Source of the DNA: Sympetrum striolatum
Taxonomy: Eukaryota; Arthropoda; Insecta; Odonata; Libellulidae
Length of the DNA stretch: 64,000 bases
Reading direction: 5' to 3'
Assembly (NCBI GenBank): GCA_947579665.1
Contig: OX388349.1
Location: 87,826,197-87,890,196, forward strand
Shown: piece by piece, positions 1-11,479 of the stretch
Layout of the letters: each line of letters opens with the position of its first letter
Numbering within the stretch: the stretch's first letter is position 1
Translations under genes and position numbers: made by a program
Notes under the pieces: model-generated
Database searches by the model: none
What the model was told of the DNA's origin: nothing
The model's input: the letters and a program-made list of their open reading frames with translations, nothing else

Positions 1-1124
1 ACCATGTGGGTTAAAGATTGACGTTGCTAGTCATTAGATAAATCCTATATTCTCAACCTGCGTCCGGGACAATTTTGATCTTATATCGTAGCTTCTTTTT
101 AAGTGTTGTTTTTTTTCTGCGCTTAATCATGTACATGGGCAGTGGTGTAGTGTGTGCCATTGCTGCCTGGGGCAGAATCCTAATTTGCCGCCCTTGTGAC
201 GTCATAAAAATAATGATATTGGTGGAAAAAAGGAATCATATGAAAGAGCATGTTCAGCTCCGCTCCAACTAAAAATATCAGTATTTATCGGTTCGGAGTT
301 TCGGTTCGGTTCTGGTTGGATACCCTGCTGACCCACAGCTTTCTCTACCTGTGGACTTACCGCACGGAACTAGAAGTGTTGATAAATACGGTTTGTGTTT
401 TAAAATTGAAGTAGATCACCGTTATATAACTTCACAGATGTGCATTAACGGTAGCTGCGATATTTTTCTTTGTTAGCCGGAATTTTACTTTTTTAAGTTA
501 TTCTTTTCGTGATATTACCTTATTCATTAATAAATGATTAATTATTTTGGTGTTCTGTTCTTTCCAGTTTTGAGAAAGTGAACTTGCTAAAATTTCGATA
601 AGGCTTTACCGTATGACTCACTCTTCACGAATGCGAGTTACCACCGGCAATGGAAGAGGCTCGGGGGACAACGGTAGGCTGGATCTCCAAGTTAAGGAAA
701 CATACTATACTTTCATATTTTGCAGATCGATTTTATAAATTTCATCATCTAATGGTATTTCGAAGCATTAAAAATTTTATGGTAAATTTATAGTTTCACA
801 CAGTCAGCCTTTTTTGTGTGAAACTAGAAATTTACCCAATAAACTCAAATAATACACAATGTATGACAAACTGTCATTTCATACATGGGGCTCACCAGAT
901 CTCCTTGAGGACGAATTCATACCTAGTATTCCTACAGGTTATGTCTGTAATTCCTCCAAATCCTCGTGACATTGTTTGAACTTAACAATCTTTATTTCTA
1001 ATAATTCCATATTTAGAAGAAAAGTGTACTTTTCTCTTAAAACCACCCTCTTATATGATACGTAGTCTCCATGGGTACATTGTTCCTGATCAAGTACCAT
1101 ATGGCTCTATGAAATACGGTGCAC
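1..1124. other. AT-rich DNA, no gene seen
   Basis: I see no convincing coding frame, splice pattern or RNA here. A short CGGTTCGG-type direct repetition lies near 290-325, and a somewhat GC-richer patch lies at about 630-690. Neither suggests a function. Confidence 0.5.
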
Positions 1125-1237
1125 GGTAAAAATGTCACAGGTAAAAATGCCACGGTTAAAATGTCACACTTTTTGATAGGTAAAAATGCCACGGTAAATA
1201 TGCCACACTGGAATTCGGTGGGCGGTAAAAATGTCAC
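1125..1237 (+). repeat. Cluster of six 14-bp motifs (GGTAAAAATGYCAC)
   Basis: Six near-identical copies of GGTAAAAATGYCAC start at 1125, 1140, 1154, 1179, 1193 and 1224, separated by 0-17 bp of unrelated sequence. Two copies carry one change each (GGTTAAAATGTCAC and GGTAAATATGCCAC). Related but weaker TTTTGACAATG phrases continue to about 1420. The irregular spacing is unlike a simple satellite and resembles a subterminal transposon repeat or a protein-binding cluster. The copies are direct observation; any role is inference. Confidence 0.7.
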
Positions 1238-1579
1238 AGCAGAATTTTAACGGGGGGACATTACCATTTTGACAATGTTAAAGACCATTTTGACAATGGC
1301 TCATATTGTTGTAGTTACTCCTGTATAGAATGCAATAATGTTTGTTATGTTTCAACCATATTTACGCAATAATACAATTATTCACCATTATGGCAATGTT
1401 TAAAACTGTTTTAACAACGTCATGACTATCACTCACGCCGTAATTTATTATTGTTGTAACTATTGGCTGGATTGAAATAAATTTTTATGTATTTTTATCT
1501 TTTTTACGTCCAAAACAAACAGTGCACTATCCGCATCATAGGGTGAATGTATTATGCACAAATCAATCTGCCTTAGGAA

Positions 1580-2820
1580 ATCTGCCCCCCAGGAAGACTT
1601 TTTCTTGTGAAACTGCCATCCAACTTGTTTTATCTAAATAGCGAAAAATGGCAGATGATGGAAAGACTACAGTTTTAATTATGTTAGATGTTAAAAGGGC
1701 TTTTGAAACTATTGACAGGGACCTACTGGTAGAAAAATTAACAAAATATGGTTTTGGAAATGCAGCTGTGGAACTAATAAAAAGCTATCTGAGCAATAGA
1801 AAACAAAAAACAAGGCATATTAACTTAACCTCAGGTGAAATTTTCAACAATTTGGGTATTCCTCAAGGGGCAATTATGGAGCCATTACTATTTATCCTTT
1901 ACATTAATGATCTTTCATTACAATTAAATAATGTATTTGTAATTGTTTTTGCCGATGACATATTAATATCTGCATCTGAGGGGACCCATGAAAAAGTATG
2001 CAATAAAATCAATTCTGCCCTTGCCAACTAGAGCACCTGGCTTAAGCTAAACTAACTCAAGCTGAATGTGAGCAAGACTGCATCTAGACTATCTGCAAGA
2101 CTATAATTATACCATCAACCATAAGAAAGAAAGTAATTCTAGATGACCAAAATAGACCCTTGATCCTTTTTGATAGTAGTGCGCTAGATTTTGTGAATGA
2201 AATAAAATATCTAGGAGTATTTATAGACTCCCATTTGAATTTCAAGAGTTATGTAGACTATATAGTAAAAAAATAGGCAAACAAATTGGGTATTTATTAG
2301 GAATAAGTAGATACTTAAGCCCATGGACAAAGAGTCTCATATACAAAACAATTATTTCTCCCCACTTTGATTATTGTTCAGTTCTGTATGGAATCTGTAA
2401 AAACTTCATGAAAAAATTACAGAAGCTACAAAATAGGGCAATGAGAGTCATTCTAGGATGTGGAAAATACACTCCAATTCAAACAATGCTTAGCGCCCTT
2501 CAGTGGAGGAAAATTGAAGAAAGATTTTCTTTACATGTACTATAGTTAGTGTATAAAATGTTACATACATGTAACATGTAAAGAGATAACATGTAATAGT
2601 GACTATCATAAATATGCAGCTAGACAGCAATCAAATTTAAAAATTCATAAGTTTAAAACTAATTTCTTAAGGAAATCATTAATAATTGATGGGTTTAATC
2701 TTTTTAATAGTCTTCCTGAATGGATCCGAAAATTAGAAAATGAAAAAGCATTTAGAAGGGTATGTGCAAACACGGCAAAAAATATGTAAATGTTTTTAAT
2801 GCAGGTTCAAATACTTTGTT
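1580..2820 (+). pseudogene. Decayed non-LTR retrotransposon reverse transcriptase
   Basis: The longest open stretch (1648-2031, 127 codons) has the fingers and palm of a non-LTR reverse transcriptase: LDVKRAFETIDRDLL, the primer-grip region GIPQGAIMEPLLFILYIND, and the catalytic box FADD in place of the usual YADD. In-frame sequence continues upstream (a FRK...HSCETA-like phrase around 1570-1625) and is cut by a TAG just before 1648. Downstream, thumb and C-terminal phrases occur with stops and frame changes to about 2760, including YLGVFIDSHLNF, PHFDYCSVLYG and LQNRAMRVILG. The endonuclease and any ORF1 are missing, so this is a 5'-truncated dead copy, probably of the Jockey/CR1 group. I am sure of the RT family and less sure of the clade. 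Confidence 0.85.
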
Positions 2821-2821
2821 A

Positions 2822-2975
2822 AAATATTTGCTAATGAATTTTTATTATCATATTATGTACATTATGTATTATTTACATTATTTTACGTATGTATTACCTA
2901 TTATATTATTGTATGTATGTATTATCTATTATATTATTGTATGTATATTGTGAACATATACTTACTTACTTACTG
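2822..2975 (+). repeat. Simple-repeat tail after the RT fragment
   Basis: Directly after the RT remnant is a run of TATTAT/GTATGTAT sequence. It includes two copies of a ~28-bp unit (starting near 2889 and 2917) and ends in four ACTT units at about 2959-2974. It is probably the 3' tail of the preceding non-LTR element, where short tandem repeats are common. That link is inference from position. Confidence 0.5.
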
Positions 2976-3317
2976 ACATTGTTTCCATGGCATTTTTACC
3001 TGGATTCCAAAAAACACCAAATTTGGAGTTTCTATTTCTGTCTCAATTTAAAAAATTCACAGCCACCTACTCTCACTTAACTGACACTTGATTTTCACAA
3101 TAACATGACATTTTTTTCGGCCGGCCATATTAAAAGTCGATAGGCTCTTGTAACAATACTTCGAGGTCGAATTAGGGCTGGGTAAAATCGGTAAATAAAT
3201 TATCGATACGTATCGAGAGTTTTCAGAACGTTATCGATTTTTATCGATAAAATATCGATAACTTCCCCCTCCATAGTACCTAGCAGAAAAATTTAAATCA
3301 TGGTGTACTATATATAC

Positions 3318-4475
3318 GAGTAAAATGTAGCTTGCATACTGCAAGCAGATCGACAACACTAATTTCATATCGCCATCATATCGGGACGGTCCTCAAAAGA
3401 AAAAAAAAGATTAAAATATTCCTAAAATTCGCTGCAATTTATCCGTCCGGCATCAAACCCGGGTCTTCCTGGTGATACATACTATGCACTAGAACAGAAG
3501 ATCAACACCTCTAACTTTGCGAGAAAATTCTAGCAGAAATATTGGCTGCAACTGCCTCGAACGACGTCCTACTTTTCCCTTATATTCCTTACGTGAGATA
3601 TTGTAATGTGCTCTGGCATCGAACCCAGGAACAGCACAGTCTTATTTAATTTTCTTTCTTAAACGGATTCTTGATATACATCTTCTAGCCGAGCGAAAAC
3701 CTCCTATCATTTCGATAAGTGCATCAAAAAAATAAAGAAAAACTACCCCAATGTATTTTAAATGAGAGATATATTTACTACCCGGCATCGAACCCGGGCC
3801 TTTATTACAATAATTCGTATGCAACACATTAGAAGATCACCATCTCTAACTATATGTGAAAATTCAAGCAGAAATATTGTGTTCAACTGCCTCAAATGAC
3901 ATCCTACTTTTCCCTTATATTCCTTATGAGAGAAATGTTATTGTGCTCTGGCAACAAACCCAGGAATAGTGCGGTCTTATCTTATTTTTTTCCTTAAACC
4001 AATTTTTACCATACATCTTCTAGTCATGCACGAACTTCCTATCAATACGATAAGTGCATCAAAAAAAAATAATGAAAAACTACCTCAATATATTTTAAAG
4101 GGCAGATATTTGCATCCACCTAGCATCGAACCCATGACTTTTTCCGAGAATATCATTTATGTTATCGATATATAACGATATATCGGCTCCGTGAGTTTTA
4201 ATTCCCTACCTATCCGGAAAGTATTTGTTTTTAATTCCCGAAAATCAAAGCAATGCATTTAAATGGAAAAAATCGGGACTTTGGGGCCCTCTGGAATCTA
4301 ACCCATGACACTGAGGTTCAAAATCGCACTTTTTCTGGCGGTTACACGTTATGGCCATTACGTCGTAAAAATTTCAAGTCGATGTCGCTTGTGGTTTAGC
4401 CTGTGAATTAGTATCCTGTCTATCTATCTATCTATATAGGTACATGAATGAATCCGGAGAAGCATCTGTATATAA
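3318..4475 (-). repeat. Inverted copy of the ~335-bp tRNA-like tandem repeat family
   Basis: Read on the minus strand, this begins with a (GATA)n run (complement at 4420-4437) and the phrase GGATACTAATTCACAGGC. It passes through two ~335-bp units marked by the CTAGAAGATGTAT box (complement near 3679 and 4014) and ends in ATGTAGCTTGC-type sequence near 3330. Complementary B-box-like sequences lie at 3450-3461 and 3784-3794, with an A-box-like partner at 3840-3852. The same layout in the opposite orientation occurs twice at 24.6-27.3 kb. It lies entirely inside the hAT-type element, so it either inserted there or moved with it. Confidence 0.75.
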
Positions 4476-4597
4476 TAGATAGAAACATTGGAGTGAAAAA
4501 ATACTCAATATATTGAAGAAAGTCGTGTTATTTATTTTATTAAACATTTAAATAGCATCAAAATCTACAGCATTACAATTTTAAAAAGTGATAATTT

Positions 4598-4744
4598 TCA
4601 TTGGGAAGTTTGTTGAATAGGCAATGCAACAGTAGCCTTCTTGTCAAACAGTAAACAAACCAACGGACTGTTCTTGAATTCATCAAAAATCGTTAACTCA
4701 TCGAAGTAATCAGACAAACATCGATGCAGTCCATCGCTCATCAT
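4598..4744 (-). other. Short 48-codon open frame inside the hAT-type element
   Basis: An ATG-initiated frame of 48 codons plus TGA lies between the tandem repeat and the right terminus. It includes the phrase DYFDELTIFDEFKNSPLVCL. It reads like real protein rather than noise and could be a leftover of a transposase or of a captured gene, but I do not recognise it. Codons are open only here; upstream and downstream are closed. Confidence 0.25.
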
Positions 4745-4889
4745 ATTGCTGAATTTAAAAAGGTGCCCATGCCCAGCCTGTTTGAATCGATAAAAATCGG
4801 TAACGCTAAAAACGTATCGATAAGAATCGCTAAGAAAACTATCGATAAAAATCGATGTTATCGATTTTTTTCCCAGCCCTAGGTCGAAT

Positions 4890-6108
4890 TGAAGTCATAG
4901 TCGATCAACATTGTCATGGCGCCGTGAAATTGTAAACAATCTAAGGGAGATAGAATACCATGCATACAAGTATTATGGTATTCTTCCATTGCAGATATTA
5001 AGATCGAGAGGACTCTTACATCTTATACATTTTTCCGAGCACAGTTCAGCTTCATTGCAGTTTAATTATTTCCGTTCTCTATCGCAACTCATTGATAAGT
5101 AAAACAAAAAGTTTCTCAAATATATTTTGAATACCTCTTAAGTGCTACATCAGATCTAAGTTTTTGTTTCTTGGTTCAACTGCAGTTACGGAACTCACGC
5201 ACACAATCTCCGCTTCTACTTTCGAGGGTGAAATTCCTTTTTAAACGAACCACGAATTGGTCGAGGAAGATCCCCAGCAACCGAACACAGACTAACACCA
5301 GAGTTGGTATTAAACGAGGCATCCGACAAGGAATTTATTTCATGGATGAATCCTTAACTGCATGGAATTCCAGTGTGAGTGAATCAAATATTTAAAATCA
5401 TTCGTTATATTTAATTCATGTAAGACAAATTCTTTCTCCTCTGGTGCCTTTCCGTTGTGCAATAATTGCTGGTCATGTTGGTTATTATAACTTAATTTGC
5501 TACATTTTTAAAGTACTTGGTTTTTTGGAGTAGTTAGATTATTTTAATCAATCACACAGATTATTAGTAATGAAGTTTACCTTCTGCTATGAGCTGATTT
5601 GACTGTAATTCTGCTCTCTACAATGGTAATCATGGTAAATTAATTTGACCAGGAGGCTCTATGATGCCGAATGAAAGGACCTCAGCTCCTTCCCGCACTC
5701 GGAAGCGCTGTGCAACTTCTTCCCTATTCTTTTGCTTGGCAGTCGAAGTTAATCTGGTTTTCAAAGGGCACCATGAAGTCCTCGATATGGAGAAAAAATT
5801 GAGGACATGAAGCTTAAAATGCTAGAACTTATCTAATTATTGCGTACGAATAGGAAAGTAAATATGAGCATACGTCCGAGGAAAACAAGATTCTTAATCC
5901 TTAGACTTTATCATTATATAAACAGAAATAGATTGCAAGATTTATATATCTTTCCATTAAACTAACATGCCATATGGATATCCAATTTCATATCAATTCC
6001 AGGAGTCAAGAATGTGAGGATGCAACTTACAAACAAAAATATCTAAGAACCTCAGGAGATTGTGCTTATATCACAAGTTGTGTTTTTGCCTAGCAACATC
6101 AAAATCAC
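4890..6108. other. No gene recognised
   Basis: Several short open frames occur, for example 4911-5102 and 5171-5395. The second includes the phrase GIKRGIRQG, faintly like the RT GxxQGD box, but nothing else around it supports a retroelement. I see no other feature. Confidence 0.4.
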
Positions 6109-6140
6109 GACCAGTTTCGACAAATGATTGTCATCATCTG
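6109..6140 (-). ncRNA. Hammerhead-ribozyme-like motif
   Basis: On the minus strand the sequence reads CAGATGA, then a GAC...GTC stem with an 8-nt loop, then GAAA, then CTGGTC. This is the hammerhead order: catalytic core (CUGAUGA with one change), stem II, GAAA, and a near-palindromic 3-bp stem III followed by the cleavage-site C. Minimal hammerheads of this form are known in the terminal repeats of Penelope-like retroelements. No other Penelope sequence is evident nearby, so this may be an isolated terminal remnant. Activity is doubtful because of the U-to-A change in the core. Confidence 0.4.
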
Positions 6141-7672
6141 ATCGTATTTTTATTACTAGCAGAGAAAAATTTAATTTGTGGGAGACTTAATTTCCTAACA
6201 ATTATTCCACAATACCTCGCCTGTTTCTGGGGAACATCACATTTTGTTTTAAAAATCCAGGGACTCAGCAAAGAAGTTATCAACTTTTTCTGAGTGTGGA
6301 AAGTAATCATAATAGTCTATATATTCATCCATTGGAAATCAAATATACACGTTTGCAATTATGCCCGAAAAGTTTATCTTTAGGTTAGATTGACTGAATT
6401 TTAGTTCAATGCCTTACAAACTATTATTATGTATCATTGAAAATATTCTTAAAACTAATACTACAGATTAATCCTGCGGCAGTTTTGATACACGGCCAAA
6501 ATTACCTAACAGAATTTAATTTTCTGGCAATGATTTGGTACCAATGGTGCAAAAATGCTCCAGCTAAATATTGACCTCATCCTACACCATTTACTTTTTT
6601 TTCATGTACGCAATTATTTAATCCTTATATTTAAGACCTAAATCCAGACGCTAATCTGTGTTCTCAGAGTCTTGCGTACAATATCCTCTGTATTTCTAAA
6701 GGTAACTTTAACTTGAGAGAGATTTTTTTAGAACTGACTGGATTTCATGTGTTCATGATCTGGCTCAGTTGGTAATAAGGCAATGATTTGAACTGATTAG
6801 AGTGACTCACAAAAAAAAAGACCTTTATGGTTAGTGAGACGAAATTGCTAATTGAAGGTGGCTATATGAAAGCGCGCGTTGCGCATTGGGAGATTGAAAT
6901 ATTCATGCCGTTAAAAAGTGAAACAACTTAAATATTTATAATGCTAACCTTAATCATATTCATATTTTTCCTTTGCGAAGGAGATTGGAAGGGCCATTAT
7001 TTAGCTTGTAGATTTTTTGGCGGCATTTCTAAAATGCAGAAACAGTGACCATGGTAAATGCGCTAATATACCCAACTGATTACAGCAAAACTAAGATTCC
7101 TCAAAAAACACCGTTAAAGGAAGTAAATAAATGCATATGGAAAATGTCGTTGGGGTGCCTGCGAAAGGCACCCAGCTGCAAGACAGAGGAAAATGCCCGA
7201 CAGATGACTCTCAAACTTTGGCAGTCAATTGTGAACCCAATTCATTAGCCCAAAATTCAGAAGTGGAAATAAAGAAAATGTATTAACCGGTATGGCATAT
7301 ACTATTATTATATTATTTTTTAAAATTTCATTACCACGATGCAAACAGTACGAATAGTTTGGAACTTAATTAAGGTTAATTTCGATTTCCACATTTACCG
7401 TCTTGATTGTAGGTTTAGCATTACTATTATACTAAGATATTGATTAAGAAGTGCCAATTGGCTACTCGGGGATGTATCAAAATGCACATCTGTATAATTT
7501 CCAAGTATTAATTTCTTATTTTATATTATAAGGGAGGAAAAGAGTGCATTTTAAATCTATCCTCCAGTATATGAGATACGTCTTTTTCATCTGATGATTA
7601 ACGGCGGGTAATCATTATAATTTCTTATTGCTAAATTAATAGGAAACTCAAGCGAAAGATAAATATCATTAA
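6141..7672. other. No gene recognised
   Basis: AT-rich sequence with no supported coding region. An exact A-box match (TGGCTCAGTTGG, 6761-6772) has no convincing B-box downstream, so I do not call an RNA gene. Confidence 0.4.
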
Positions 7673-7747
7673 TGTGGCTTAGTTGATTAGGTCACCTGCT
7701 CACAAAGTGCAGAATCCTGGGTTCCCACGCTGGGTCCCAGTTATGTC
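7673..7747 (+). repeat. tRNA-like head (SINE or tRNA pseudogene)
   Basis: About 75 nt resemble a tRNA. An A-box-like TGGCTTAGTTGATTAGG begins at 7675. A B-box-like CTGGGTTCCCACGCTGGG near 7718-7735 can fold as a T-arm, with one base unlike the GGTTCGANTCC consensus. I cannot form a clean acceptor stem, so this is more likely the decayed head of a SINE than a working tRNA. Confidence 0.35.
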
Positions 7748-8278
7748 ACTGTTTTTCACTTCTTTTTGAATGAATGCATTTGAAAATACTACTGTATACA
7801 TAAATACCCTTCTGTAAGTAGTCCCTGGAGAAAATTTTTCCGTCAAGGATATTTCTTCGTTCATAAAATATAATAACCCATATATCTAAAGGTTTCTGAA
7901 ACATCTTATTTGCAAATACCACGTTTAATATGGTAGTTTTGGATGATGTTATAGAAAACGACCTATTTATATTGGAATATGTTTAACTCCCTGAAGTAAA
8001 GTAGCCATGATAGCTTAAAAACTTCTTTTTAATTACTCTTAATACATTTCCATGTAAATAATTTTACAAGTTGAAAAAATAGATTTCAAGGATGTTAAAG
8101 ATATGACTTTTGACTATTAATTCCCAATCATTTACATAGCTCTTGTATCCATTTTGAGTAATTGAACATTAAGGTTTCATATGTAGGAATGAAACAATTA
8201 TTTCACAACATTATTTTTGGTATTATACAGTAGTCATTCGCCTTGAATTAAATCACATATGGCATGAAAGTACACCCA

Positions 8279-8350
8279 TTAATTGGAGGAATAGCCTTCC
8301 TAGGCTAAAATTCACCAAAAAAAATAAGGTGGCATTATTATTATTTATTT
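8279..8350 (+). repeat. 3' fragment of a tRNA-derived SINE
   Basis: About 60 bp here match, with few differences, the 3' half of the SINE at 37180-37448 on the opposite strand. The shared part includes GGAATAGCCTTCCTAGGCTA and ends in GGCATTATTATTATT. The tRNA head is absent, as in a 5'-truncated copy. Two independent copies ending at the same (ATT)n tail support a real SINE family. Confidence 0.6.
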
Positions 8351-10133
8351 TCCGTGCAGCTTAGTGACTGATTTAGACTTTTAAATTATGAATGGAGACA
8401 ACTTAAGTTCCAATTACTTTTTAAAATATTATAAGAAGGGATAAATGCATAGAAAACATAATGATATATTCAATTGTATTATGTTTCAGATTTTGCTTGA
8501 ATAAAAAAAATGTAAGAGCTGAAAAGCACAGATTTGTTAAACTTCAGTTTTATTTGAAAACATTGATATAATAATAATTTACATTCGACACCACTGAGTA
8601 CATTAATACATTTTTCAAATTAGATTCATTTTTTATATATTTCTTTGCAGGTTATAGAAAAATCTGAAAGAACTGGCTATAACTTACCATTAAAATAATA
8701 TTTATACTCCTTCACATTCTCTTTTACTCACTTCATTGAACAGTCTCAACAAAAGCTATTGGAAACAATTCTTTTTGAAAGATTGAAGAATTTATCAACT
8801 TCATCCCTCACTCAGCAATAATTTTTACCATCTATTACTATCCCATAATCACCCTGAACTCCTGTTTGCATTTCAAGATGTCATCCTTCAATATCCTTAT
8901 ACTCATTAGCTTATTCTGAAAATAGTATTAAAAATAGAATACAAGCAGAAAATAAAAATAACATTTTTCACTAATGCCTGTGATATTTCTCCTTTTTGAA
9001 ATCATTGTATGTAAATTACTTGAGATCAAGGGCAGAAATTATATAACCAGAAAAGTATCTACAGGTAAACTTTTGTAAACTCTTCATAATGAAGGGTAAT
9101 TAAATTATGTATTTTTGGAAGAAAGGATTCAAATAAAGATGGAATGTTAATAGTATAATTAAGGTAGAATCAAGTATGAACCTATGATTATCCTGTTTTT
9201 GTTAATAATTTAAATCCTTGCAGTATCAATAAAGGAACAGAAGGACTGTAACTGTAAGAAATCTAACACTTAATGGCTTAAATAACAGATCTGAAAGTAT
9301 TGAATAGTGTTGACATAGTTCAAATAATTTGTTTGATAAGTAATCAACAGGAATGGACAGCACAAAAGCCAATGTTCAAACTTAGCAAATTTTGCAAGCA
9401 ATTAAAGAAGATTTATGTTTTTTTTATTTCAGATACCTTAGTAAAACGAAACAACATTTCTCATATCAAGTCATTTTATCATGTTCCACATGAAAAAAAA
9501 TAACTGAGTGATCTGTATTATATTTAAACTTCAATTGAATTATTCACGAGATATCATATTTGTAATCTTTGATTGATAATCTTATTTCTGTTTGTACTGA
9601 TTGATGTGCTGAAGTTTTCCTCTCATTCACCACTTAAATGGCTTTATGGAATTTTGCCCTACTCTGAAAGAAAATTTATAATCTTGATAAAACAATGAGA
9701 TACTCATATTTATAGTGTTGTCATTTGTAAGCATTTGATTTTTTAGATAATCCCTATTTTCAAGAATGAGAAAATCAAATCATTTTCTTTATTATAACAT
9801 GACATAAGATATCCTTCAGTTTTGTTTTCCACAGATGATATGATTGTCAATTTCCTTGATGTTACACTTGCTTTGTTGCTGATTTACTGAAATCGGGTTA
9901 CCTCCTGAAAAGCTCCCACCTATATTATACCCATTACAATATCATTCATTGCCATTCTCTTCAAATGAGCACATGGGCCTTTGAAACATCCTGTATTTTT
10001 ATGGTGAAGAAACAGATTCAAAATGTTAATTTCTTAATGATTAATATAGACAATAAATACCTATTTTGGTGAGTCACACCAATTGAGAACTCTAGCTCAT
10101 GCAAGTCAATCACAGTTGCTGAGCCAAGTCCAC
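8351..10133. other. No gene recognised
   Basis: AT-rich sequence with only short open frames of ordinary composition. Nothing on either strand resembles a known protein, tRNA or repeat. Confidence 0.4.
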
Positions 10134-10462
10134 TTAGTGGTAAAACTTCCGTAAGAGAGCTGTTGCAGCACAGCTGCTGCCTACATCTTCATAGTCTGTG
10201 CCCATCCTGCTTCTTCTACTACTCGTGTTTTGGTTCAAGGTGCTCCTAAACAGTGATTTGTAGTATGAACTTCCTCGACTGTGTCCAGTGGTCCTGGACA
10301 CATGCCTGACTGAATGGCCATTTCTTTGTCTGTGGCTCCCTGTCTGCTATACTTCCCCCCCTCTCCTCTGTCCCTCCACCAGAAGCAGATGTTCAACGGA
10401 ACTCCTTCCGAAATTTGCACAAACAAAATTAGAATTGTTGGAGATAATTGCTCCTTTGTGAC
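10134..10462 (-). pseudogene. Unidentified coding-like segment, possible last exon or its relic
   Basis: One minus-strand frame runs from a possible splice acceptor (CTTACAG, just above 10462) to a TAA at 10134-10136, interrupted once by TAG at 10347-10349. Its last 70 codons are rich in Ser, Arg and His (for example RSTLNQNTSSRRSRMG) and end in ATALLRKFYH, which looks like a disordered protein tail. Local GC is well above the flanks, and simple runs such as seven C at 10354-10360 occur. I do not recognise the protein. It could be a host exon with a sequencing error, a pseudogene, or chance. Another frame (10235-10474) is also open but less protein-like. Confidence 0.3.
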
Positions 10463-11475
10463 CTGTAAGACCATTTTGTTACTTAAAATATGTCCCTCCT
10501 TGAATTATCACATCAATAAATTGAGCCACTGTTAAGTGTTAAAGGACATCTTGGGAAGAGATTAGTCATGATGAAAGTGATCAGGGCGCAATTGTAAATA
10601 AGTATTTACATACAGAGCAATTGAATGGAGAGCAAGAAATATGAATGATATTTTATTCATTACGTGAAGAATATATTTTTGTCTTTAATTTGAAAGTTTT
10701 TCTAAAGATATGAACAAATCCTGTACATTTAAAATATAACAAACTATGAATGATTAAAAGGATTCCAGCTGAATGAAATCTAATGAGAGCTTTGGTGAAA
10801 GATATAAGTGATGAAAATATTCCTTATCATAACAAAATACATCATAAGAAAGCTCTATCATACACATGGTATCAATAAGTGAAAGATGTGTCAATAAACA
10901 TTATTTCACTTATGATAACAAATAAATCTTAAGTTTGATGCTGAGTACAACACCTGTTTACTAATTTTCTTGAATAAAATATTCTTTCAAATTTTGATAA
11001 TTTCCTTTATTCATAAAGTGATGTTATACTAAGTAATTCATAGTTCTAAACAAAGTTACTTCATAAATGAAATCAATATTTCTTGGACAAAAACTCATAA
11101 GAATCATATATAATTTTAGTTATATTTTAGCTAAATATGCTGACTGAATACATTGACTAATGCTTCAGAAAATGAATGTCTTAGCATCAGTTTTTCAAGG
11201 CCCTTATTTTAAAATGTACACCTTTTATTAAAATACATAATGCAGGTAGGTATTGTAATTATGTAATTCATTAACAGTATGTTTCAGATGTGTTAATTTA
11301 CAAACTGCTTAGTCATATAGCATATAAAAAGATTTCTTTAGGAAATCTTCAGAGTTTATTGCTGTGTTCGTTTTATATAAATATTAGGAACTCTCTCACT
11401 TATAAACATAATTAATCAATATAGGATAATAATGAGAAATGAGTACATAATATGAGAAAAAAATTAAATAATGGC
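10463..11475. other. No gene recognised
   Basis: AT-rich sequence with no supported feature. Confidence 0.4.
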
Positions 11476-11479
11476 AATA

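Larger units (their letters stand above)
3173..4881. mobile_element. hAT-type non-autonomous element, 1.7 kb
   Basis: The left end TAGGGCTGGG (3173-3182) is the exact reverse complement of the right end CCCAGCCCTA (4872-4881). Both are flanked by the same 8 bp, GGTCGAAT (3165-3172 and 4882-4889). A short inverted repeat with an 8-bp target duplication is the hAT hallmark. Inside each end lie many ATCGAT/TATCGATA motifs (3205-3262 and 4785-4868), likely subterminal transposase-binding repeats. No transposase is recognisable. The interior carries a complete inverted copy of the tRNA-like tandem repeat family found at 24.6-27.3 kb, which looks like a nested insertion or captured cargo. Confidence 0.85.

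Noticed and set aside
75..272. Possible hAT-like terminus GGCAGTGGTGTAGTG near 140 within a 65-codon frame
   Set aside because: No matching inverted end or 8-bp duplication could be found.
3642..4175. Short frames on both strands
   Set aside because: They lie within the inverted repeat copy inside the hAT-type element.
5171..5395. Frame with GIKRGIRQG, resembling the RT GxxQGD box
   Set aside because: No FADD/YADD box, no other RT motif and no frame continuation on either side.
6761..6800. Exact A-box match that could start a tRNA gene
   Set aside because: No B-box or cloverleaf partner strands at the right distance.
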